Positions 53,421 to 64,000 of a DNA stretch of 64,000 nucleotides are shown here, piece after piece. This DNA comes from Dryococelus australis (taxonomy: Eukaryota > Arthropoda > Insecta > Phasmatodea > Phasmatidae): NCBI GenBank assembly GCA_029891345.1, contig CM057000.1:123675838-123739837 (forward strand), written 5' to 3'. The stretch's first letter is position 1. Each line of letters starts with the position of its first letter. The position numbers were made by a program, and so were the translations under genes. The notes under the pieces were generated by a model. The model had not been told where the DNA came from, made no database searches, and was given only the letters and a program-made list of their open reading frames with translations.

Positions 53421-54226
53421 GGTCTAACTTGAGTTCTAGTATTTACTATTAAATTTTCCAAATCAACTGTTTAGGACACAAAGCTTGCAACCTGGAAATA
53501 CTCCTCCGTCTACAAAGTTAGAATCGTGCCTTTCGCACTCAAAACACCGATACACAGGGCATGTGATTTGCACTCGCAAACATATATGTAGTCCAATAAC
53601 AAATGCACTTGACAGCTATTGTACAGCGTCTTTTAAGGCAATGCCAACACAACTTGATTTTGTTTATTTTGCACTTATTAGTCGTGAACAAAGGACAACT
53701 CTTGCTTGATCAACTTTACTTGAAGTAGTTGTAGTTTGGCAGACTAGATATGTTGGTTGATCGAATATAAAAACCATGGGAAATTTCAACTCACAGCACT
53801 CACTTGCAGCTATCACTATTAGTCAATGTCCAACGACACGTACAAAAAAAATTAATATGTTAACGTAACGGTCTAAAGGCGAAGCGGAAAGAGTGCGTGA
53901 GTTCAATCCTGGCCGCCTGTGGAAATATTTTTAGTTTTTTAAATTACGGTAAATTGCGCAATATAAATAGTAAACTATCATAAATATGTTTATTCCTTGT
54001 AATTATTTGGCTAAATTCAATAAAAACAGTATTTAATTCGCCACTGCAGTTGGCCGTCATTTATTCAATCAGCGAAATTGTTTCACGTCACTAATTCAAC
54101 CAGAGAAAATTTTCACCGAAACAATCAGTTGTTGTCCACTGATTCTAAGTGGAGACATTTTCACTAATTCGGTTAGTTGAATTTTACTGCGAATCAGTGG
54201 TTTTCCACAGATCCAAATTTAGAGTG

Positions 54227-56179
54227 TGGGTTTAAGGCACATATCGTAAGGACAGCAGTGTTAAATGATCACTTGGGGCATGTCACGAAATAAAAAAAGT
54301 TATACATTATAAAATGTCTTCGAAAAAATTTCAAAAATGAGAGATATTTCAGAAATTACAGAACGCATCTTCTTGGAGAGAACGTCTTATTCCATAATGA
54401 GCACGTTTGAATGTGAACCACCAAATATATAGAGAGGAGTCAGTGAGAAATCCAAGCGAAACTGCAGTTTTTTTTTTAATTCGCAGAAATCCAGTGGAAT
54501 AGGCCAAATAATTGAGAAATGATTTCTCAACACGTTTGATATAGCAGAATGGACCTTGGCAGAATGTATGGAAAGTAATGCTAGTGAATAATGCTCTGAC
54601 AATGCAAGATCTCCGAGCATTTGCAAAGATAATGTTAACGAAAAACTTCTATAAATTTGTCACTTCGTTTTTTATATCATTGCCCAAATTAGAATCACAC
54701 AACTGTGGTTCGACTTCCACAAAGAAGTTGTTAGTAGATCCTTGCTAGCGAAGGCTCTCATATCTCTTTAAAGAGAATACAGAGTGTATAATTTTAGAAA
54801 TAGAGCTGAACCACCATTATGTTCACTGTTCCTCAAAACTCCCCCACTCTAAAATGCCAGTACTCTGTACCGTAAGTATAAGGTCAAGGTACATAATTTT
54901 ACAACTACAGTCGCGCCGGCCTAAGAACGGACTTGGCTCCGCATACCCAAGTGAAAGAGAGCGGCAGAACGACTTGCAAAGCACCAACCACTGGTAGCTG
55001 GTAGGCGGACAGACGAATCTGCAGGCACTCCTTCCCACTCGCCGTAGCATCGTCGTCCAATTGTTTCCTTTCCCGGGGAGAAGTGACACGACATTCGCAG
55101 AGCTCCCAAGCCCTAAGTTACAGCGGCGATACTAAAATAACCTACAGACTAAAACTGCGTTATGGTATTTTTCGTATGCGGCAGGTGGAGTACTACATAT
55201 GGGCGAGTTTAGCAGTATTACTGTGAACTTCCTGAACAAAAAGCTATCTGATGTGGACACCTTAGTGATTCTTTACAGCTACAGTTACAAGGAAAATTAC
55301 AGTCTATCAGAAGTATGTGAATAAGCGTCCCACCTAAATTGGAGTGCGATTCAGAGCGTGCACTCAGCAACCGAAATAAAATTAACGACTCGTGAATTCT
55401 GTCCGACGGGAGGTCTTATGAAGTGTAATGCATTCAGCACTTATTTTTTATGGTACGGTCTTATTATACTTAGCTATCTATTCGTTATAGTATGAAAACA
55501 GGCGATCCACATTTACAGACTCACAATGTTTACTTTGGTGAAAAGGAGGTATCAAAATAAACTATAGCGATGAATGACAAGAATTACTCTAAGACATAAT
55601 GAGAAAAGCAACGAATTGAAAGTTACACCTCTGTATATGGGACCTCCTAAATATTAATAGATTATGTTCATACATATGCCAAATATGAAATCAACTGCAA
55701 TAAACTCTTCGCCAATTCATCACGCATGTGTAACCAGTTACCACGCAGTAACATAAAAGTGATAGCAAAAGTTGAAAGAAAAATGAAGAACTTTTAATTA
55801 ATTAAAATATGTTCTATAGTGGTGCATAAATGCAAGTGAATCTAATGATAATTTGCTTTCGTATTATTCTTGACATGTAGCCTACATTGAAAAAAAAAAA
55901 AACCATTTGACGAATTTTGTTATTTTTGTGGAAATACGAGTTGATATAACTTGCCTGGTGGGGGGAGGAATTAGTTGCTCTAATATCAAAATTATTGTAA
56001 AATTACTGATCTCTTTGTTATTAGAAACAATAAGTATTTTAACTGATTTCTTAAGAAATATTCATCACAGGTGGTGTGAAGTTAATTGTGTAACAAATAA
56101 ATCAACGTGGTGTATATAATTTGAAACCTCGTAACACAAACCGAATTAAAAACAATTTAAGGAAATTACTATATTATAT
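54227..56179. other. No recognised gene
   Basis: AT-rich sequence with unremarkable open frames on both strands (54387-54626 and 54823-55109 minus; 55907-56119 plus). A short piece, AAAACTGCGTTATGGTATTT at 55149, resembles R3 near 25685. Confidence 0.5.
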
Positions 56180-56347
56180 ATTTTTCAGAAATTTCCTTAT
56201 TTTTTCTTTAATTCTCAGTTGAAATCTTAAAAAGACATTTTAACTCATCTTGGTTCACATAGTTAAAAAAAATATAATTTGGGTGTTTTATTTTATTAAG
56301 ACCACTATCCCTTACGAACCTGGATATGCCTTGAATGACTTGTAACA
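56180..56347 (+). repeat. Tail of an LTR ending TGTAACA
   Basis: ATTTTATTAAGACCACTATC through to CTTGTAACA (56347) resembles the end of the LTR at 57135-57207 (TTTAATTAAGACCTCCGCCC... TTGTAACA). Only the last part of this LTR was recognised. It abuts the next LTR with 4 bases (ATAT) between. Confidence 0.5.
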
Positions 56348-56351
56348 ATAT

Positions 56352-57207
56352 TGTTATACGCGTGGCCTCTCGCCTCGCACACCAAGTTCCGATTACGCGC
56401 AGGCCGGCGCTGTGAGAGCGAGGGCTGACCACCACGGGGCTGACCGCCATCGACCCTCATCTTCCCCCCAGGTGGTCTGCCCCTTCGCACTACCCTGGTA
56501 GGCGTCACAGCCCATCCTCCACCCCCCTCCCTGCCGGAGAAACCGACAAATGCAGAGGAGGCGCTAGAATATTCTGGGAATTAGGACTCTCTCTCGGGAT
56601 TTAGTGGAATTTCTGGGTTATGGCCTACGCCCTATAAATACAATCCGCAGCTGGAATGTCGGGAGTCTCGGTAGAAGCCTTTGGGTTGAGTGCGGTGACC
56701 GGGACATCGGTGAAGAGGACGGACGACGACGGGAGATTGCGAGACGACGGCGGACGAGGTGTTCATGGTGTGAATGGACGAGAGGGCGTGAAAACCGACG
56801 ATAGAAGACTACTGTGCGTGAGGGAGTTCGAAGGACTCTAGAACAATGCGGAATGGTGGGATACGGACTCACCTGAGGTAGGGCTGAATGAACATGTAAT
56901 TCATACTTTATTATAAATATTGGAGTCGCCAAGATGGACATATAATTTGTAAAATAATTGAATAGGCTTTGACACACGGGGACTGTGTTAATTTCTTTGA
57001 GGTAATTGTAAATTTTCTTGATTGACATCATTGATTGTAAACTGCAAGTGATATCAATTTATTGTGAGATATTGAGTTGAAAGAATTTTGTTTTAAGTTA
57101 TTGTAAATTAAATCATAAAATTATAATTAATTGTTTTATTTAATTAAGACCTCCGCCCCTTATCGAACTTGGTTTAGCCCATTGACTTGGAGAGAGAAAT
57201 TGTAACA
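56352..57207 (+). repeat. Solo gypsy-type LTR (856 bp)
   Basis: It begins TGTTATACGCGTGG and ends TTGTAACA, with TATAAATA at 56633-56640 preceding a GC-rich GACGACGGGAGATTGCGAGA leader. Flanks are ATAT (56348-56351) and GTAT (57208-57211), which may be a worn 4-bp target duplication. No internal domain follows, so recombination between two LTRs probably removed it. Open frames inside (56604-57031) are not genes. Confidence 0.6.
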
Positions 57208-57554
57208 GTATCTGACCTTCCATTCCTTTACGCACATCCATATCAGGTAATACTTTTCTTTAAAATTCATGATCCAGCGTCAAACTGTTCCCAACGTTTC
57301 GGATAAAAGTATGTGCCTAATGCTGCAAATATATTTACATCAGCACTGGCTGGCCTACTTTCTGTGAATCTATTTTCTAGCCAGCCAAGTTCCTAAGACC
57401 CTACGTAAAAACACGGAGGGCCTACACGATGCGCAAACTATAAACTAATATTTAGTAGCAGACACCATGGTATTCTACTTTTTAATATTTAGAACGTCGT
57501 AAATATTATTAAAGTAATCCATAAGCAATCAGTGGGGATTTATGTATGTAGGAA

Positions 57555-57690
57555 TCGTGCCGGACGATGCCGCTGGTCGGCGGGATTTTCTCGGGGATAT
57601 CCCGTTTCCCCGCCCTTACATTCCAACGCTGCTCCTTACCCACTTCGCATCACCCACGTCGACTCTCAAGATCATGTTGTTAAATAGCCG
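57555..57690. mobile_element. SINE fragment, same family as 7690-7939
   Basis: GCCGCTGGTCGGCGGGATTTTCTCG and ATATCCCGTTTCCCCGCCCT (in two parts) match the body of the 7.7-kb SINE, in the opposite orientation. The tRNA-like head is missing. Confidence 0.65.
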
Positions 57691-57699
57691 TCCAATCGA

Positions 57700-58019
57700 A
57701 ATTATTAAAATAATTGTAAGTGGAGGATAAATAATGCGAAAACAGTGGCACATGAAATATCTTTGTTTGCGGTACGACTGTATAGTGTGTGGCTGGGGTT
57801 GTATGGCAAACTGTGTGTTCGTGGTAGTGCCACAAGTGTCAGTTTACTTCGCCAGAGGTCGTCGGCGAGCACGACGTTTATCTGTCGCCAACAGGACGTA
57901 GCCAGCTTCGCACCTGTGCAAAGACCGGGGCCTTCAGGAGATAACTTGTGCGGCCTTAGTCTGTCCGTCAACGCGAGGTTACTTCACGCGCTGATATTTT
58001 CAAAACAAACGGTATTTCA
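57700..58019. other. No recognised gene
   Basis: A 98-codon frame at 57745-58041 (plus) and one opposite at 57705-57971 overlap a GC-richer patch. Neither is recognisable. Confidence 0.45.
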
Positions 58020-58378
58020 AAAATACTGCAACGCAGTTTAAACACCAAGTAGGTGATCGCCTTAAGGTTGAAGTAAAGCAACTGCCTATGGAGCACTGCG
58101 CCTGACTGTACAACGTGAAGAACTCATATAAAAAGTAGTACAGACACCATAAAAATTGTCAGAAAAGTGTGATTTATGCTGTATGTGAAAGAAGAATGTA
58201 CATATTTTGCAACATTATATTTCCTAAAATAGACTTTTTAAATGTAAAAAACTAATGGATCGATAGAGCCCGCATTTTTAACAACATTTAAGCGCATTTC
58301 CGTTTTGGATGCTTCGGAAAGCAGAACTTACAAGAAAATCTTCTTCAAGAAAGATCATCATAATATTTACTGTGATCA

Positions 58379-59293
58379 TCTATACCACTAAATAAAATAG
58401 AAGTGTCTGTCTGTGATTTTCGAATTTTTCACTTTGAATTATTTTTCCATATAACTAAGCCGCATCAAATGTTAACTTTTTTCGTGGCTGTCTGTCTGTC
58501 CGAACGGATTTAACTCAAAAACCTCGTAACCTATTGACATCAAATCTACACAGTATATAGATATTTACCCCAGGACCAACTTAGTCTCTGTTTCATCGAG
58601 ATATTTCAAACGGTTCCAGAAAAAAAGATGATCAGGTATGTAAATAGGTACTGGATTAATCTTTTCTTAGGATTACTGCGTTAAAAAAAAGCATTGTTTA
58701 AACAATATTTCCGTCATTTCTCCTTTCATTTCTGTCTATGGGCTGTCCTCCTTTCCTTCCAAAATGCCGTATTGGCCCAGTGGCTAGAGTTATTAAAAGA
58801 GGGGTCGCAGTGAACCAGTGGCTAGATGTATATCAAGTGGGGCCGCAGCTGGTCAGGGGCTAGAGAACCCAATAGTGGGGCCGCAGTTGCTCAGTGGCTA
58901 GAGAACCCAATAGCGGGGCCGCAGCTGGTCAGCGGCTAGAGAACCCAATAGCGGGGCCGCAGCTGGACAGGGGCTAGAGCACCCAATAGCGGGGCCGCAG
59001 CTGGTCAGCGGCTAGAGCACCCAATAGTGGCTAGAGAACCCAAAAGGGGGCCGCTGTATCTCAGTGGTTAGAGAACCCAATAAACAAAGTGGCTAGATCA
59101 ATTCAAAGTCCTAAACATGCTACTAAAATTAAACATGTGCGAAGCGATGGCAGGGTGTAGTTCAATAACTCCATTAAACCTGAAAGAAGAAATATTAGTT
59201 TTTTAAACATAAAAACTTTATTAAACTATGGTGGGCTTAATTTGAATAAATTTACATAAATATCATGCAAACGAAGTCGCACGGTCAGCTGGT
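58379..59293 (+). mobile_element. Helitron-like non-autonomous insertion
   Basis: It starts TCTATACCACTAAATAAAAT and ends GCACGGTCAGCTGGT. A 5' TC and a 3' CTRRT (CTGGT) without terminal inverted repeats or target duplication fit Helitrons. The 5' flank is A as expected, but the 3' flank is A where T is usual, and no clear 3' hairpin was found. The GTGGCTGTCTGTCTGTCCGA segment and the CATCGAGATATTTCAAACGG words are non-coding. It carries the 38-bp array at 58800-59095. Confidence 0.45.
58800..59095 (+). repeat. 38-bp satellite with tRNA A-box-like core
   Basis: GGGGCCGCAG starts at 58839, 58877, 58915, 58953 and 58991, an exact 38-bp period, with diverged units before and after. Each unit contains a TCAGCGGCTAGAGAACCC-type core, close to the polymerase III A-box of tRNAs (CTCAGTGGTTAGAG is reached at 59057). 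There is no B-box in the array. Confidence 0.85.
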
Positions 59294-59810
59294 ATGTAAT
59301 AAAGTAATAGCAGTAATGTATCATATAAATTTTATAGTTAACTTAATTTATGCCAGTTTTAGCCATAAATGTTTGTGACAAATTGACACACATAAAATCA
59401 ATTACACAAATTATTTCCTACATTATTATTACAATTTTCTTACACACAAACATAGTAAACATTATGACGATATTCCATGAACAAGATTTTCTTGCACATT
59501 CTGCTCTCTGAAGCATCCGGAATGGAAATATGCTTACATTTCGTTAAAAATATAGACTATTATAATCAATTTTTTTTACTTTAAAAAGAGTTTTTTTTAT
59601 TAAAATAACTTATAATGTTGCTAAATATATATGTTCGTATTTCATATACAGCGAAAATCGAACTTGTCTGACGATTTTTTTGGTGTCTGGACTACTTTTT
59701 TTATTAGTTATTCACGTTGGGTGCAGTGCTCCATAGGCATATGCTTTACTTCAACCTTAAGGCGATCACCTGCTTGGTGTTTAAGCTGCATTGCAGAATG
59801 TTTGGAATTC

Positions 59811-60283
59811 TGTTTTTTTTTTTTTTTCACGAAACTATTAAATGTGCCGAGGACGGAATGGCACTTTAAAGTTACCACGCGTGCTGCAAATATTATTTTG
59901 GAGTCCTCCAGTATAGTTAAAAACATCTTTTTCAGATTGCCGTATCTTAAAACATACTAGCCGGACACGAGTCAAACTACGATAGGAGCCCGTATTGAAC
60001 TTTGTTACAAACTTTCCACCAATAAAATGACAGGTTCCCGGTCACCGCTGAAAGTCCAATAGGTACATGCAGCACTACGAGAAAACTGCATGCCTGCTCA
60101 GAGCCCCGAACGTAACGGCGATGGCGCTTTTATTGCGCATGCCAGTGTAACCCTAATAGCTCCTACGCTTCTCCGCCAAAATAACGGAGAAAAACAAAGC
60201 AGGCAGGCGGGACCCTTAATGGCAAAGGATACCTTCGAACTATGAGAAATTCCGTTTGTCTGCACCACGGGTACAGTGCAGGT
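59811..60283. repeat. R3 outer extension
   Basis: CCAATAAAATGACAGGTTCC and CACCGCTGAAAGTCCAATAG to GGCGATGGCGCTTTTATTGC match 25940-26070. The rest to 60283 has no recognised content. Confidence 0.5.
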
Positions 60284-60522
60284 ATAGGCTATTCACGGTA
60301 AAGTGAGCACTTCTGAAAGCTCTCTCATTTGGAATGACAGTCAAGACATATATATTATTTTACCCTTAGACGTTAATTCCCAAGTGCGGTGGAATATACG
60401 CGCTGTTTTTATTACATGCATTGCCATATTTATTTTAAAAGGCGATTAGAGGATAATAAATGGCTGAAAGGAAAAACGTAACTAGGGTCTCAAAAGTGCT
60501 CACTTTACAGTGAACATCCTAT
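60284..60522. mobile_element. MITE-A, inverted copy
   Basis: TAGGCTATTCACGGTAAAGT at the left and AAGTGCTCACTTTACAGTGA with ACATCCTA at the right. The interior (CTCATTTGGAATGACAGTCA, GTGCGGTGGAATATACGCGC) is the reverse complement of the 15724 copy. Confidence 0.85.
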
Positions 60523-60841
60523 TGTTGTTAAACTGTTGTTGCCCATATCTCTGTCTCATTCCCGTGTTTCAGCTCTCGCTTTAGAAAGTGCGATAAAGAT
60601 CTCCAACACAAGACAGTCCCCAAACAACTACCTGGAAACCACCGAGTTGCCAAATGTAAACTGCTAGCGGATAAACCAGTTCTAAGAAGGCAGGTCATTC
60701 CCTCCCTTTCACTGTGAGTAACTTGTTTTTTTTTTTTTTTTAATACAAAACGACAGTCAGGTGGCTGACTCTTGTCTACCATCTGAGCAAATTATCAGAT
60801 GTAAGTTTTTCAAATTAATACCTGCACATAAACATATTATC

Positions 60842-61204
60842 TAAGACTGTCCACGACAGAGTGAGCACATTAGAAATGAACCTTAAAAAAAGTCACTACC
60901 CCTGCATGCATATATTTTAATGGGCTCACTGAGTACATTCGCCCTGTAAAGTTGGTAACAATGGACGGAGAGTAGTTCCATATCTTAACGTCGAATAAAA
61001 AGTGTTATGCAACCATTTGTGATAACATAAAATTAATTCTATTGCTTTCTGCATATTTCACAGTTTCATTTTACCAACGCATGAATAAAGTGATGAGGCC
61101 CATAGCATTGTTAATTTTACATAGGCGGAGGAATACACAACGTGTGTACAAGTAGATCTTAAGCTGGGCTTTCAAAAGTGCTCCTTTTTCCTTGAACAGC
61201 CTAT
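60842..61204. mobile_element. Longer MITE-A subfamily member, inverted
   Basis: ACTGTCCACGACAGAGTGAG at the left and CTTTCAAAAGTGCTCCTTTT with GAACAGCCTATA at the right. The interior GGGCTCACTGAGTACATTCG and CTTAACGTCGAATAAAAAGT match, inverted, the interior of 20765-21283. Confidence 0.65.
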
Positions 61205-63136
61205 ACCAGAAGCAAATCGCAGTGTGCACGTTGGAATTTCGTGTAGGTGGCGGATGGGAACTGGCTGGTATGTGTACCACCGTACCTTTTTACAGTGGAA
61301 ATTAGTAAAAATACTTGTTATTGCACTTTTGCATATTGCGCAAGAGTGATTTGGGCTTACACATTCCCTTCTGAAGCGTCTTGCCTCCGCTATGGCTTGC
61401 CAAATTAGCGTTGATGGTACGGAAATTATTGTGTTGACACGGCAATAGATAGCGTAAAAGCTTGAGCAAAATCTGCCTTGACAGCCGTGCGCTGTTACAA
61501 ACGTGGAATGAAATTCGGCCAATGAAATTCGCGACAAATGCCCTGACGGCTGCGGTGACTGTTTTGTACTTCGTTTTGATAGACGTGAACTGTCCTTAAT
61601 TACTGATTGGTACCTTTGTCATGGAGGACAAGATTTCACCCTATCTGGGGGGCTCTGGTTGCCTCGTTGCCGAACATCTCCTCGCCCCATTTCTCGACGA
61701 ATGCTTGCCAGCTGCAGACGAGTTCCGCTGTCCATAAAGGCAGAGTATTCACCGTTGTTGTATAATTACAGGCTTCTACATTAAAGGGATTAAAACTGTC
61801 TTTTACCATATGCGCAGAAGGAAAGCAGGTGTGCTGTACTGAGTTTCGAACTTATGGCGTGGTTTGTTGAAGCTATTGCCTCTTGCGTGCTCAACAAATA
61901 ACTGCTCCTTACCTAAAAGCAATTATTCTTAACCTGACTTGGCTCGCGGCAAGTTGGGAAAGAGTCTAATGTGATCACTCGATGATGTTATCAGTAGAGA
62001 CAAAATTAGGGTTGGGGGACAATATTACAGAAAAAGGGTATCCAGACAATCTACAGACAACTAACAGCCATCTTCACAATTTTTTATGTACATCTTGTGA
62101 ATAGTTTTTATATGATTGTGTGGTTGTATGCACTTAACGTAATAAATATATTAACCTGCATCAAAGTGGAAGGAAGCTGTCAGCCAACAAAATCCTTTAT
62201 ACAATGTTTTATATTTTTTGTATACTGTACTGTTGTTTGGTATGGTACTTTTAAAGGAAGTAAATATAAATAATTGTTCAATAGATACTTAGTTGATAAT
62301 GAGTTCAAAATGGCCAGTAATAATATGCTTGTGTTGGCACAGAGAGAGTATGTTGGTGTTTAGGTTAACGAGTGTTAACTTCCTCACAGAGCGACCCAGT
62401 TTGAGACCTGTGCTAACACAGTTCAAACAGAATCAGACAGGTTATAATGAATTGCTTGAAGCTTAAGCTTAAGTTTTTCTCAGCGTTGGCCGGTAAGAAT
62501 AAGTTCCAAAACGCTGGAAAATATTTAAGTTTTGTAGTGTTTCAAGTCAGCTGTCAGCAGACTCCGACGAATATGATTCCGTTTATGGTGATCACCATAT
62601 CTCGTGGTAAATCTGCCGATCAGATGTGTCGTGGCAACTTTTTTCGACGCATTTCTGCTGTGGACATTTTCTTAAGCCTAACCAGAAGACATTTTTTTTG
62701 TATAAACATGCTAACCACAATAGCCAGTCGTCACTTAATAAAATTCATGTACTTGCAAATTTACAAAATTTCATAATTGCAACTTGTTGACTTTTTGGAT
62801 TAAAAGATTGAACTGCGAAATTATCCCGATAATTAAGAGAAATATGCTGTCGAAAAGAAGGAAGTTAAATGACATAATTCAGTTAAAATAGCTTGATTAT
62901 AGTCTCCTTGATTTTGTCAAGTTTTCACTATTCTTGGGTTTATTCTTTAACATATTTTATGTCAGCATGTCTTCAGTAAATCTTAATCAGGGAAATATAA
63001 TGAGTTTTATTTCTAATTTGCTATTTATGTGTCATATTAGTTTCTCTTTTGCTCATAGTCCTTTGAATAAAACTAGTTTAAAGACATTGAATTTTCACAA
63101 GAGCAAATGTCTGATTAGTATATAACAGCGAATATA
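61205..63136. other. No recognised gene
   Basis: Open frames at 61172-61537 (minus), 62447-62776 and 62934-63125 (plus) were read; none shows a domain I recognise. Base composition is ordinary for the window. Confidence 0.5.
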
Positions 63137-63567
63137 GTCTGTTCGTGAATTCTTCACACTTTTTGAATCAAACCATTGAAAAATCACCCCACGTATGACA
63201 TCTATTTATTTCATAAATAGTCCATGTATCACAAGCGTTTTATACTTCTGTTAACATAAAAGTATCTTATTTTTCGTAACATTAAAGTTGTTTTTTTTTT
63301 ACCAATATTTTATTTATAAATTATATTTAATTTATAATAAATATGAATAATTTCAGTGAGAAAACAAGTGTTTTGGTAACGCCAAGTAAGAAATAGTTCT
63401 CTTGCAAAATATTATTACAACTGAATGCGCACCAATACGATGCGTTGTCCTTTGTTCCAATAAATTTTCTAGTATTAGTTAAGCTTTGGTTGCATAAAAT
63501 GGAGCAATATTCTGAAAGTATATCTTTAGCAGGGCTTCAGAAAAGGGTGAAGTAAGCGGGAATGGCT
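63137..63567. repeat. Dispersed repeat R2, copy 5 (near full length)
   Basis: It begins AGTCTGTTCGTGAATTCTTC and ends GCAGGGCTTCAGAAAAGGGT, with CACTTTTTGAATCAAACC and GATGCGTTGTCCTTTGTTCC inside. 63568-63867 then holds no recognised gene. Confidence 0.75.
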
Positions 63568-63867
63568 TATATGAACTATATCGTGTGCTTCCTGCACCAG
63601 CCTGTAATAAGACCACTGCCTGAGTAGAGGCGAATGGCCTTGAGAGACGGCGCAGCCCCTTCAGTACTTCGTCTACAACCAGACAACAGCACTGCTCGAG
63701 CTCGACAAATAAGAGCGAAATCCCGGGAAATTGTGAAACGCAAGCCCTCTCCTTCTCTCTTTCTACTTCTGTCTCTGTTATCGCCCCCAATATCTTCAAG
63801 GTTGTGCAGACAGTTCGTATGAGACATGTACAAGCGAGTCGCATGAGAACTGAAGACATTTCTACCT

Positions 63868-64000
63868 ATACACTGTTCACGGTAAAGTGAGCACTTTTGA
63901 GGCCGTAGTCACTTGTTCATTTCAGCCATATTTTATCCTTTAACCAACTTTTTCAATAATTATTATTTTGTATGTAACACACACAGTGTGCATATTCCAC
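63868..64000. mobile_element. MITE-A, cut by the window end
   Basis: The left end is ACTGTTCACGGTAAAGTGAG with GCACTTTTGAGGC, followed by the usual interior (TTTATCCTTTAACCAACTTT) up to GTGCATATTCCAC at the window edge. Confidence 0.8.

Larger units (their letters stand above)
52465..54226. mobile_element. MITE-B, second copy with two insertions
   Basis: It starts CACATTATATCTGAATCAGTG (left end worn compared with copy 1) and ends ...CACAGATCCAAATTTAGAGTG. The GATTCAGTGACATTTTCCAC and AACAATCAGTTG words match copy 1. It carries a MITE-A copy (52973-53207), a SINE fragment (53285-53420) and about 0.4 kb absent from copy 1. The tRNA-like B-box GAGTTCAATCCTGG at 53899-53912 matches the segment at 24582 in copy 1. 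Confidence 0.75.
58020..59810. mobile_element. R3 inverted-arm element, split by a Helitron-like insertion
   Basis: The left arm, from ACGCAGTTTAAACACCAAGT through AAGGTTGAAGTAAAGCAACT, is mirrored on the right by ATGCTTTACTTCAACCTTAA and CTTGGTGTTTAAGCTGCATT (to about 59793). Arms of about 350-500 bp; no coding capacity. The repeat continues to about 60140, as at 25961-26070. 58379-59293 interrupts it: flanks GTGATCA and ATGTAATAAAGTAATAG correspond to the continuous GTGATCACGTGAAATAAAAT of the copy at 25190. Confidence 0.75.

Overview
This is a gene-poor, AT-rich stretch of animal nuclear DNA, most likely from an arthropod and probably an insect with a large repeat-filled genome. The evidence is tRNA-headed SINEs, many short inverted-repeat elements, Ty3/gypsy LTR elements, a non-LTR retrotransposon tail and two Maverick/Polinton (adintovirus-like) elements. 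Only two open reading frames look intact and functional: a single-exon protein tyrosine phosphatase (18351-19322) and a phospholipase A2-type virion-like protein (39241-39810) inside a Polinton. No rRNA gene, genuine tRNA gene or CRISPR array was found.

Layout. 1-2352 is the C-terminal half of a decayed Polinton DNA polymerase B whose element runs off the left edge. 2353-17600 is mostly MITEs, SINEs, LTR-like pieces and a gypsy integrase fragment with its LTR (9421-10510). 17625-19322 holds the candidate cellular or captured coding sequences: a possible BC-box (SOCS-like) terminal exon on the minus strand, then the phosphatase on the plus strand. 19500-28470 is again repeats, including an inverted-repeat element split by a 1-kb MITE.

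28474-47715 is the centrepiece. A Ty3/gypsy element on the minus strand (LTRs 28474-29375 and 46936-47715, primer-binding site, polypurine tract, gag and pol remnants, flanking ATAA) has been split inside gag by a 12,787-bp Polinton (33525-46311). The Polinton ends are exact: about 1-kb terminal inverted repeats starting AGTAGTTAGAAA, flanked by a perfect 6-bp duplication GACCAT. Its left half is transcribed leftward (integrase, a conserved Maverick ORF, a coiled-coil fibre-like protein, packaging ATPase). Its right half runs rightward (PLA2 protein, adenain-like protease, penton-like and hexon-like capsid remnants, PolB N-terminal half). Most genes carry frameshifts or stops; the PLA2 gene does not.

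47716-64000 contains a LINE ORF2 tail (50330-50590), further nested MITEs, an LTR (56352-57207), and an inverted-repeat element (58020-59810) split by a Helitron-like insertion that carries a 38-bp satellite built on a tRNA A-box-like core. The window ends inside another copy of the commonest MITE.

If the Polinton genes were once active together, the capsid, protease, ATPase, polymerase and integrase would form a self-synthesising virus-like element. The copy here is a fossil with internal deletions in the capsid and polymerase genes.
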